In this document: in pieces, positions 57,042-64,000 of the stretch | Layout of the letters: every line of letters begins with the position of its first letter | How positions within the stretch are numbered: position 1 is the first letter of the stretch | Assembly: GCF_019397265.1 (NCBI RefSeq) | Contig: NZ_CP068985.1 | Coordinates: 4,072,501 to 4,136,500 of the forward strand | Source: Nonomuraea coxensis DSM 45129 | Lineage (GTDB): Bacteria; Actinomycetota; Actinomycetes; Streptosporangiales; Streptosporangiaceae | Length of the DNA stretch: 64,000 nucleotides | Direction: 5' to 3' | Position numbers and translations under genes: made by a program | The notes under the pieces: model-generated | Seen by the model: only the letters and a program-made list of their open reading frames with translations | The model's database searches: none | Told to the model about the DNA's origin: nothing

Positions 57042-58256
57042 ATGGACGGACTCAGCCGGCGCAACATTCTGAAAGCGGGTGGCGCGCTCGGCGCGGTGGG
57101 CGCGCTCAGCATCGCGAGCCCGGCACACGCGTGGACCTGGTCGCCCACGGGATCGGTGGCCGGCACCGGAGCGGGCCTCGACCCGCGCTGGGTCTGGGAC
57201 GAGGAGGCCGACCCCATCGTGGCCTCGCTGCTCGAACGCGGCGACGTCACCCAGGTCAACACGCTGCTGCGGACCTGGACCAAGAACGGCCAGCCGCTCC
57301 CGGCCGGCCTGCCCGGGGACCTGCGCGACTTCATGGAGCGCGCCCGGCAGCTGCCCTCGTGGGCCGACCAGGGCAAACTCGACCTCGCCGTCGAGTTCAA
57401 CAAGAAACGCGGGCTCTACCTGGGCGTCCTGTACGGCCTGGCCAGCGGCATGATGAGCACGGTCATCCCCAAGGAGGCGCGCGCGGTCTACTACTCGCAG
57501 GGCGGCGCCGACATGAAGGACCGCATCTCGAAGACCGCCAAGCTCGGCTACGACATCGGCTCGACCAACGCCTACCGCCCCGACGGCGAGATGATCGTCA
57601 CCGCGGTCAAGACCCGGCTGGTGCACGCGGCGGTGCGGCACCTGCTGCCGCAGTCGCCGTACTGGTCGCAGGTCGCCGACGAGGAGATCCCGATCAGCCA
57701 GCGCGACATGATGGTCACCTGGCACAGCCTGCCCACGACCGTCATGCAGAAGCTGGTCGCCTGGAAGGTGCCCATCCCCTCCTCGGAGTCCGCGGCGTTC
57801 CTGCACTCCTGGCAGGTGGGCGCGCACATGCTCGGCATCAAGGACGAGTACATCCCCGCGTCCTGGGCCGAGGCCAACAGCCAGGCCACCCAGGTGCTCA
57901 CCCCGATCCTGGCGCCGACGCCCGAGGGCATCAAGCTGGCAGACATCCTGCTCAACCTCGGCTCGTCCGTCGACGCCGGCATCCTCAGCAAGCCCATTCT
58001 CGGCGCGTTCACCCGCTTCATGCTGGGCGACCAGATCGCGAACTGGCTGAAGATCGGCCGGGAGCCCATCTGGGACCCGTTGCTCAAGGTCGCCTGGGGG
58101 CCCTTCATCGCCGTCCGCGAGGGACTGCTGCCGTTCCCGCTCGCGCCCGAGGCGTACTGGCTCTTCGACGAGTTCCTCCGCAAGGCGGCCCTGCTCTTCC
58201 TGTCCGAGGCGCGGCCGATCAGCATCGAGATCCCGGACAGCAACCGCCCCTCCTGA
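57042..58256 (+). CDS. lcp: Latex-clearing protein (rubber oxygenase), copy 1
   Basis: A 404-residue Tat-exported b-type haem dioxygenase that cleaves cis-1,4-polyisoprene into aldehyde/ketone oligomers. The Tat motif is SRRNILKAGG, with cleavage likely at AHA/WTW. The residues known from Streptomyces K30 Lcp are present in order: Arg161, Lys164 and Thr165 (DRISKTAKLGYD) and, 30 residues on, the haem-ligand His195 (KTRLVHAAVRHLL). AAGGAGGA lies 9 bases before the ATG. It heads the lcp-lcp-oxiA-oxiB operon. Confidence 0.92.
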   Translation: MDGLSRRNILKAGGALGAVGALSIASPAHAWTWSPTGSVAGTGAGLDPRWVWDEEADPIVASLLERGDVTQVNTLLRTWTKNGQPLPAGLPGDLRDFMERARQLPSWADQGKLDLAVEFNKKRGLYLGVLYGLASGMMSTVIPKEARAVYYSQGGADMKDRISKTAKLGYDIGSTNAYRPDGEMIVTAVKTRLVHAAVRHLLPQSPYWSQVADEEIPISQRDMMVTWHSLPTTVMQKLVAWKVPIPSSESAAFLHSWQVGAHMLGIKDEYIPASWAEANSQATQVLTPILAPTPEGIKLADILLNLGSSVDAGILSKPILGAFTRFMLGDQIANWLKIGREPIWDPLLKVAWGPFIAVREGLLPFPLAPEAYWLFDEFLRKAALLFLSEARPISIEIPDSNRPS

Positions 58257-58286
58257 GCAAGGGCCGTAGGAAAGGAGCTCCCGCCG

Positions 58287-59495
58287 ATGGCGGATCTGAG
58301 CAGGCGCAAGATGCTGATCACGGGCGGCGCCCTCGGGGCGGTGGGCGCCCTGAGCATCGCGAGCCCGGCGCAGGCGTGGACCTGGTCGCCCACGGGCTCG
58401 GTCGCGGGCGCCGGCGCCGGCCTCGACCCGCGCTGGGTCTGGGACGAGGAGGCCGACCCGCTCGTGGCCTCGCTGCTCGACCGGGGCGCCGTCCCCGAGG
58501 TCAACCGGCTGCTGTGGGACTGGAACCGCAACGACCAGCCCCTGCCCGCCGGCCTGCCGGGCGACCTCGTGGCCTTCATCGAGAAGGCCAGGCAGTTACC
58601 GCCGTGGGCGGACCGCGCCAAGCTGGAGACCGCGGCGACCTTCAACAAGTCGCGCGGCCTCTACCTCAACCTGCTGAACGGCGTCGGCGGCGGCATGCTG
58701 AGCACCGCCATCCCCAAGGAGGCCCGCGCGGTCTACTACTCCAAGGGCGGGGCCGACATGGAGGACCGCGTCGCCAAGACGAGCCTCCTGGGCTTCGCCG
58801 TCGGCGCGCTCAACGCCTACCGCCCCGACGGCACGTGCATCGTCCAGTCCGTCAAGACCCGGCTGGTGCACGCGGCGGTGCGGCACCTGCTCCAGCAGTC
58901 TCCCCACTGGGGCGGCGACATCCCGATCAGCCAGGAGGACATGCTCGTCACCTGGCACACCCTGCCGACCTACGCCATGCGCAAGATGCTCGAATGGCAG
59001 GTGCCGATCAAGCCCGCCGAGTCCGCGGCGTACCTGCACGTGTGGCAGGTCACCGCGCACATGCTCGGCATCAGGGACGAGTACATCCCGGCGAGCTGGG
59101 ACGCCGCCAACGCCCAGTCCGACCAGATCCTGCCCCGCAACATGGGCCCGACGCCCGAGGGCGTGGAGCTGACCGACATCCTGCTGGGCCAGCTCGCCGA
59201 GCAGACCAGCCCCGGCAGCATCAGCCGGCCGCTCTGCAACGCGCTCGCCCGCTACCTCGTCGGCGACCAGGTGGCCGACTGGGACGGCATCCGGCGTGAG
59301 CCGGTGTGGGACCCGCTGATCAGCTCCGCCTGGCCGAAGCTGGTCAAGTTCCGCGAAGGGCTCATCCCGCTGCCGCTGGTGCCCTCGATCGCCTGGGTCA
59401 TCGACGAGGCCGTACGGCAGTACATCCTGTTCTTCCTCACCAAGGGCCAGGAGACCAAGATCGAGATCCCGACGACCAACCGCCCCGGCACATGA
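58287..59495 (+). CDS. lcp: Latex-clearing protein (rubber oxygenase), copy 2
   Basis: A 402-residue paralogue, 30 bases after copy 1 and closely similar throughout. The Tat motif is SRRKMLITGG. Key residues are conserved at the same positions: Arg161, Lys164, Thr165 (DRVAKTSLLGF) and His195 (KTRLVHAAVRHLL). It differs in the middle (KTSLLGFAVGALNAY) and lacks three residues near 215. AAGGAG is 9 bases before the ATG. Its stop overlaps oxiA (ATGA). Tandem duplication is likely, perhaps with different product lengths or expression. Confidence 0.92.
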   Translation: MADLSRRKMLITGGALGAVGALSIASPAQAWTWSPTGSVAGAGAGLDPRWVWDEEADPLVASLLDRGAVPEVNRLLWDWNRNDQPLPAGLPGDLVAFIEKARQLPPWADRAKLETAATFNKSRGLYLNLLNGVGGGMLSTAIPKEARAVYYSKGGADMEDRVAKTSLLGFAVGALNAYRPDGTCIVQSVKTRLVHAAVRHLLQQSPHWGGDIPISQEDMLVTWHTLPTYAMRKMLEWQVPIKPAESAAYLHVWQVTAHMLGIRDEYIPASWDAANAQSDQILPRNMGPTPEGVELTDILLGQLAEQTSPGSISRPLCNALARYLVGDQVADWDGIRREPVWDPLISSAWPKLVKFREGLIPLPLVPSIAWVIDEAVRQYILFFLTKGQETKIEIPTTNRPGT

Positions 59496-61801
59496 CCGGA
59501 CCTGCCGACGAGACCATCGGGCGCCGCCGCTTCCTCGGCTACGTGGTGGCGGCGCCGACCCTGGTGGCCGCCGCCGAGCTCACCCCTCCCTCCCCGGCGG
59601 CCGCGGCCACCGGGGAGGCCACGGCGTCCGCGGGGATCCCCTCCCCGGAGCTCACCGAGCTCATCGACCTCAACGACGTCATGACCGCGGCCGCCCTGCC
59701 GACCTCGAACCTCATCTCGGTCGAGGTCGGCACGGACGGCATCGTCTCCTTCGCGCTGCCGCGGGCCGAGGTCGGGCAGGGCATCACCACCTCCTCGGCC
59801 ATGCTGATCGCCGAGGAGCTGGCCGTGCCCCTGGACCGGGTCCGGGTCACGCTCGCCGACGCCCGGCCCGAGCTGGTGTTCAACCAGCTCACCGGCGGCT
59901 CGAACACGACCGTCTCGACGTACACGCCGATCCGGGTCGCCGCCTCCGTCGCCCGGCTGCGGCTGCTGGAGGCGGCGGCGGCCGAGCTCGGCGCGCCCGC
60001 CGACCGGCTGCGGCTGGAGGGCGGCGCGGTCGTCGCCCCGTCGGGCCGCCGGCTCGACATCGGCGCCCTCGCCACGAAGGCCGCGAGCGCCGGCACCCGG
60101 CAGGTGAGCGTCGAGCTCGCGCCGCGCGCCGGCTTCACCGTCATCGGCCGGCCCCACAACCGGGTGGACGCGCTGGCGGCGGTGACCGGCCGCAAGAAGT
60201 TCACCATGGACCTCGACGTGCCTGACGCCAAGCCGACCATGGTCTGCCGCCCGCCGACCATCAACGGCAAGGTCGGGTCCGTGAGCAACCTCGCGCAGGT
60301 CCGCGCCATGCCGGGCGTCACCGACGCCGTCGTCATCGCCACCGGCGTGGCCGTGCGCGCCGAGACGTTCGGCCAGTGCATCGACGCCGTACGCGCCCTC
60401 CAGGTCACCTGGAGGCCCGGGACCGCGGCCGGCAAGTCCGACGAGAGCGTGCTGCGCGAGCTGGCCGCCGCGGAGCTGCCCCTCGGGCTCCGGCCGCCGA
60501 CGCCGGTCGTCGAGGGCACCTTCACCTTCCACTTCCGCGGCAACAGCGCGCTGGAGCCCAACTGCGCGATCGCCGACGTACGGGACGGCCGCGCCGAGAT
60601 CTGGTCGGCGCTGAAGTCGCCGATCGTCGCCCAGCAGGCCATCGCCGCCAAGCTCGGCCTCCCGGCCGGCAAGGTCACCGTGCACGTCACCGAGGGCGGC
60701 GGCTCCTTCGGCCGCAAGCTCTTCTTCGACGCCGCGCTGGAGGCCGCCGAGGTGTCACAGAAGATCGGCAAGCCGGTCAAGCTCATGTGGCACCGCGCCG
60801 ACGACGCCCGGCAGGGCCGCGTGCACCCGATGGCGACCTCCCGGGTCAGGGCCGCCTACCTCGGCCAGACGGTGCTCAGCTACAAGCAGCGGCACACCAG
60901 CGTCTCCACCGACCTCGGCCACGGGCTCGGCGAGATCTTCACCGCCATGGCCGCGCGGCTCCCGGTCGGCGACATCGGCTTCTCCCAGACGTTCTTCCAC
61001 CTCAGCCAGGCCATGTCGTACGACTTCGGCGCCGCCAGCCACCTGCTCGCCGAGACCGACAAGGACTTCAACACCGGCAGCATGCGCAACGTCTACTCGC
61101 CCGACGTCACCTGCGCCCGCGAACTCATCGTCGACCAGCTCGCGGCGCGGATGGGCAAGGACCCGTACCGGTTCCGGCACTCCTTCCTGCGCGACGACCG
61201 CTCGCGGGCGGTGCTCGCGCGGGCGGCCGAGGCGGGCGGCTGGGGCCGGGCGATGGCGCCGGGCACCGCGCAGGGCATCGCCTTCCACGCCGAGTACAAG
61301 TCGGTCAGCGCCTGCCTGGTGGAGATCGACTGCCGGCCCGAGACCGTCAACAGGACCGTCCGCGACGCCGTGACCGGACCCCGCGTCACCAAGGTCGTCT
61401 TCGCCGTGGACGTCGGCCTCGCGGTCAACCCGCGCGGGCTGGAGGCGCAGATGATGGGCGGCGTCTCCGACGGCATCGCGCTGGCCCTCACCTCCAGCCT
61501 GCACCTGCGCGACGGGTACTTCCTGGAGGCGAGCTGGGACAACTACTTCTACACCCGGCAGTGGAACACCCCGCTCGACCTCCAGGTGATCGTCATGCCC
61601 AGCACGTCCGAGCAGCCCGGCGGCGCGGGGGAGCTGGCCGTGGCCGGGTCGATGGCCGCCGTCGCCTGCGCCTACGGCCGCGCGACCGGCACGATGCCCA
61701 CCACGTTCCCGATCAACCACGGCACGCTCTCCTTCACCCCCAAGCCCACCGTCCCGCCGGTCCCGCCGTCCCCGACCGACGGTCTCGACCACGCCCGCTG
61801 A
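59492..61801 (+). CDS. oxiA: Molybdopterin-binding large subunit of an aldehyde oxidoreductase (OxiA-like)
   Basis: A 769-residue xanthine-oxidase-family subunit with a Tat-like signal (GRRRFLGYVVAAPTLVAA). It carries the Mo-cofactor segments EVGQGITTSS, GGGSFGRKL and EQPGGAGELAVAG with the catalytic Glu714. In Streptomyces K30 the oxiA/oxiB genes next to lcp encode the enzyme that oxidises the aldehydes made by Lcp. The FAD subunit is missing, as in that system. The start overlaps the lcp2 stop by four bases. Confidence 0.9.
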   Translation: MTGPADETIGRRRFLGYVVAAPTLVAAAELTPPSPAAAATGEATASAGIPSPELTELIDLNDVMTAAALPTSNLISVEVGTDGIVSFALPRAEVGQGITTSSAMLIAEELAVPLDRVRVTLADARPELVFNQLTGGSNTTVSTYTPIRVAASVARLRLLEAAAAELGAPADRLRLEGGAVVAPSGRRLDIGALATKAASAGTRQVSVELAPRAGFTVIGRPHNRVDALAAVTGRKKFTMDLDVPDAKPTMVCRPPTINGKVGSVSNLAQVRAMPGVTDAVVIATGVAVRAETFGQCIDAVRALQVTWRPGTAAGKSDESVLRELAAAELPLGLRPPTPVVEGTFTFHFRGNSALEPNCAIADVRDGRAEIWSALKSPIVAQQAIAAKLGLPAGKVTVHVTEGGGSFGRKLFFDAALEAAEVSQKIGKPVKLMWHRADDARQGRVHPMATSRVRAAYLGQTVLSYKQRHTSVSTDLGHGLGEIFTAMAARLPVGDIGFSQTFFHLSQAMSYDFGAASHLLAETDKDFNTGSMRNVYSPDVTCARELIVDQLAARMGKDPYRFRHSFLRDDRSRAVLARAAEAGGWGRAMAPGTAQGIAFHAEYKSVSACLVEIDCRPETVNRTVRDAVTGPRVTKVVFAVDVGLAVNPRGLEAQMMGGVSDGIALALTSSLHLRDGYFLEASWDNYFYTRQWNTPLDLQVIVMPSTSEQPGGAGELAVAGSMAAVACAYGRATGTMPTTFPINHGTLSFTPKPTVPPVPPSPTDGLDHAR

Positions 61802-61818
61802 ACCGAGGAGCCCCAGGA

Positions 61819-62295
61819 GTGCCCGAACACACCTTCCGCGTCAACGGCGAGCAGGTCACCGTGGACGTCGCCGACGACGTACGCCTGCTGTGGGTGCTGC
61901 GCGACGTCCTCGGCATCACCGGCCCGAAGTACGGCTGCGGCATCAACGTCTGCAAGGCCTGCACCAGCCACCTCAACGGCAAGGCGGTCAACCCCTGCGC
62001 CATCCCCGTCAAGGACCTGCGGCCGTCCGACGAGGTCACCACGATCGAGGGCCTGCCGGCCACGGTCGGCCAGGACCTGCACCCCATGCAGCGGGCCTGG
62101 CTGGAGCACGACGTCGCGCAGTGCGGCTACTGCCAGCCGGGCCAGATCATGGCCGCCGTGGCGCTGGTCAACCGGGTCGCCGCGGAGGGCCGCGCCATCA
62201 CCGACGCCGATCTCGACGGCATCCGCAACATCTGCCGCTGCGGCACCTACGTCCGCATCAGGCAGGCCATCAGGAAGGGCGCCGAGCACATTTGA
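61819..62295 (+). CDS. oxiB: [2Fe-2S] small subunit of the aldehyde oxidoreductase (OxiB-like)
   Basis: A 158-residue two-cluster ferredoxin-like subunit. The plant-type cluster is held by Cys40, Cys45, Cys48 and Cys60 (CGINVCKACTS), the second by Cys102, Cys105, Cys139 and Cys141 (CGYCQPG, CRCG). It takes electrons from the Mo site of OxiA. GTG 61819 has GGAG 8 bases upstream. No signal peptide is seen, so it may be co-exported with OxiA through the Tat route. A terminator follows. Confidence 0.92.
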   Translation: MPEHTFRVNGEQVTVDVADDVRLLWVLRDVLGITGPKYGCGINVCKACTSHLNGKAVNPCAIPVKDLRPSDEVTTIEGLPATVGQDLHPMQRAWLEHDVAQCGYCQPGQIMAAVALVNRVAAEGRAITDADLDGIRNICRCGTYVRIRQAIRKGAEHI

Positions 62296-62300
62296 CGCCT

Positions 62301-62330
62301 CGGGGACCGGCGAACCCCCGCCGGTCCCCG
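62301..62330 (+). terminator. Terminator after oxiB
   Basis: CGGGGACCGGCG (62301-62312), six-base loop, CGCCGGTCCCCG (62319-62330): a perfect 12-bp stem 6 bases after the oxiB stop. No T run follows. Confidence 0.8.
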
Positions 62331-62409
62331 GCACGACCGTCCGGGGGACTCCTGGCGCGAGTTGAGCTTTTCCCGCGTCCGTCACTCTCCGTGCGTATAC
62401 GTTTCCGGA

Positions 62410-64000
62410 ATGGAGTTGTTCACCCCGACGCTCGACTGGAGCTCCGAGCTCTGGACCTCGCTGCTGTGGATCGCCAAGGCGTGGGCGATCGCCGCGGTGT
62501 GCGCCCTGGCCGTCCTCGTGCTCATCGGCCTGACCACCACGTGGGGGCGGCAGTTCTGGCACATCACCGGCGCGTACTTCACCGGCCGCGACAGCGTCAG
62601 GGTCTGGCTCGGGCTCGGCGCCCTGCTGCTGTCGGTGGTCACCGGCGTCCGGCTGGACGTGCTGTTCAGCTACCAGGGCAACGACATGCTGTCCAGCCTC
62701 CAGGTCGCGGTCCAGGGCATCGCCGTCGGCAAGGCCCCGGTGCGCGACTCCGGCGAGCAGGGCTTCTGGACGTCCCTCGGGATCTTCTGCGTCCTCGCGG
62801 CCGTGCACATCGCCCGGCTGCTGCTGGACCTGTTCCTGTTCCAGCGGTTCGTGCTCGCCTGGCGCGCCTGGCTCACCGACCGGCTCACCGGCGACTGGCT
62901 CGACGGGAAGGCGTACTACCGGTCGCGGTTCATCGACGACACCATCGACAACCCCGACCAGCGCATCCAGGCCGACATCGACGTGCTCACCGCCGGGTAC
63001 GGGCCGCTGCCCAACCTGCCCAGCAACGGGGGGACGGCGGGCACGCTGCTGTTCGGCGCGATCTCGGCGGTCATCTCGATCGTGTCGTTCACCGCGATCC
63101 TGTGGAACCTGTCGGGCACGCTCTCCCTGTTCGGGACGGAGATCCCCCGGGCGATGTTCTGGATCGGGCTGGTCTACGTCCTGTTCGCCTCCGTCGTCGC
63201 GTTCTGGATCGGCCGGCCGATCATCTGGCTGGCCTTCAGGAACGAGAAGTACAACGCCGCCTTCCGCTACGCCCTGGTGCGCCTGCGCGACGCCGCCGAG
63301 GCGGTCGCCTTCTACCGGGGCGAGGTCGCCGAGCGCACGGGGCTGCGGCGGCTGTTCGCCCCCGTCGTCGCCAACTACAAGCGCTACCTGAACCGCACCA
63401 TCGGCTTCAACGGCTGGAACCTCGCGATCAGCCAGAGCATCGTGCCCCTGCCCTACGTCCTGCAGGCGCCGCGGCTGTTCGCCGCCGAGATCCGCCTCGG
63501 CGACCTCACGCAGTCGGCGTCGGCGTTCAACGAGATCCAGAGCGGCCTGTCGTTCTTCCGCAACGCCTACGACGCCTTCGCCGGCTACCGGGCGGCGATC
63601 ATCCGGCTGCACGGCCTGGTCGTCGCCAACGCCGAGGCCAGGGCGCTGCCGGAGGTGACGACCCGGCCGAGCACCGGCACGGAGGTCGAGCTGACGGCCG
63701 TCGAGGTCCGCACGCCCGACGGCCGGCCGCTCATCGAGCCGCTCGACCTGCGGCTGGAGGAGGGCGACACGATGGTCGTCACCGGGCCGTCCGGCAGCGG
63801 CAAGACCACCCTGCTGCGCAGCCTCGCCGAGCTGTGGCCGTTCACCAGCGGCACGCTGACCCGGCCGGGCGGGGCCAACGAGACGATGTTCCTGTCGCAG
63901 CTGCCGTACGTGCCGCTCGGCGACCTGCGGGCCGTCGTCACCTACCCCGGTGAGGAGGGCGGCATCGACGACGAGACCCTGCGCGCCACCCTGCGCGAGG
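62410..64000 (+). CDS. SbmA/BacA-like ABC transporter (permease-ATPase), partial
   Basis: At least 530 residues, cut by the window end. An N-terminal SbmA/BacA-type membrane domain (six helices, about 15-400, with YYRSRFIDDTIDNPDQRIQ in part, the family's hallmark) is followed by an ATPase with Walker A GPSGSGKTTLLRSLAELWPF and Q-loop region FLSQLPYVPLG. The YddA/ABCD-like group moves peptides, vitamins or acyl compounds. It lies after the rubber-oxidation operon, so uptake of oligo-isoprenoid acids is possible but unproven. Confidence 0.88.
   Translation, partial: MELFTPTLDWSSELWTSLLWIAKAWAIAAVCALAVLVLIGLTTTWGRQFWHITGAYFTGRDSVRVWLGLGALLLSVVTGVRLDVLFSYQGNDMLSSLQVAVQGIAVGKAPVRDSGEQGFWTSLGIFCVLAAVHIARLLLDLFLFQRFVLAWRAWLTDRLTGDWLDGKAYYRSRFIDDTIDNPDQRIQADIDVLTAGYGPLPNLPSNGGTAGTLLFGAISAVISIVSFTAILWNLSGTLSLFGTEIPRAMFWIGLVYVLFASVVAFWIGRPIIWLAFRNEKYNAAFRYALVRLRDAAEAVAFYRGEVAERTGLRRLFAPVVANYKRYLNRTIGFNGWNLAISQSIVPLPYVLQAPRLFAAEIRLGDLTQSASAFNEIQSGLSFFRNAYDAFAGYRAAIIRLHGLVVANAEARALPEVTTRPSTGTEVELTAVEVRTPDGRPLIEPLDLRLEEGDTMVVTGPSGSGKTTLLRSLAELWPFTSGTLTRPGGANETMFLSQLPYVPLGDLRAVVTYPGEEGGIDDETLRATLRE

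Noticed and set aside
57042..59495. Generic MpaB-type oxygenase instead of Lcp
   Set aside because: MpaB shares the DUF2236 fold, but the Tat signal, Arg-Lys-Thr triad, His at +30 and oxiAB neighbours specifically match Lcp.
59492..62295. Xanthine dehydrogenase
   Set aside because: No FAD subunit gene and a Tat signal on the large subunit; the lcp context fits the OxiAB aldehyde oxidoreductase better.

Overview
This window is chromosomal DNA from a very GC-rich filamentous actinomycete, most likely Streptosporangiales and close to Nonomuraea. The evidence is the strong G/C bias at third codon positions, frequent GTG and TTG starts, ATGA/GTGA overlaps between genes, an RbpA gene under a sigma-R promoter, a ClpP3/ClpP4-type protease pair, Lcp rubber oxygenases with OxiAB-like partners, and many ROK, GntR, TetR, MarR and WYL regulators. 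No rRNA, tRNA, transposase, phage gene or CRISPR array was recognised.

Region by region. 0.1-3.2 kb: an orphan conservon-type GTPase, an Lrp/AsnC regulator, and an acid-sugar dehydratase of the enolase superfamily with its FadR-type regulator. 3.2-9.9 kb: a six-gene minus-strand sugar operon (ROK repressor, binding protein, two permeases, GH4 glycosidase, BadF-type sugar kinase) with a clear promoter and a perfect 27-bp operator. 10-17.3 kb: a HelD-family helicase, Lnt, polyprenol-phosphate mannosyltransferase, FxsA and RbpA. 17.4-19.2 kb: DUF5994 and STAS stress genes and a broken desaturase. 19.3-28.7 kb: Atg22-like MFS, glycerophosphodiesterase, TrmH- and RsmC-like methyltransferases, the MoxR/DUF58/VWA operon, a kinase-like membrane protein, a DUF2268 protease with a MerR-type leaderless promoter, and two ClpP subunits. 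28.7-33.8 kb: several remnant genes (AsnC, MHS transporter, ketopantoate reductase, LysE) among intact M20, TSUP and WYL genes.

34.0-39.0 kb is the most interesting locus: a compact ATP-grasp RiPP (graspetide-like) cluster. A 49-residue precursor has a textbook double-glycine leader. It is followed by an intrinsic terminator, an MvdC/MvdD-like ATP-grasp ligase, a PpiC-related maturation protein of the TIGR04500 kind, a proline-rich single-pass membrane protein, and a C39-peptidase ABC exporter. The precursor promoter carries three 11-bp-phased direct repeats just upstream of its -10 box, an arrangement typical of SARP-activated promoters.

39-56 kb holds accessory genes: GlxA-type regulator, MMPL transporter with MarR, DUF1206, FAD oxidoreductase, CorA, a second STAS protein, MFS, and a GH43 arabinanase with a LacI-type operator inside its signal-peptide codons. 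Further remnants lie here (alpha/beta hydrolase, MBL hydrolase, aldo/keto reductase). 56.2-62.3 kb is a polyisoprene (rubber) oxidation locus: a TetR regulator divergent from two tandem Tat-exported lcp genes, followed by the molybdenum hydroxylase pair oxiA/oxiB. The window ends inside an SbmA/BacA-like ABC transporter gene.

A recurring oddity is that eight or nine genes lack internal or terminal segments, some also with one- or two-base frameshifts. This is either unusually deletion-prone gene decay or an assembly problem in high-GC sequence.
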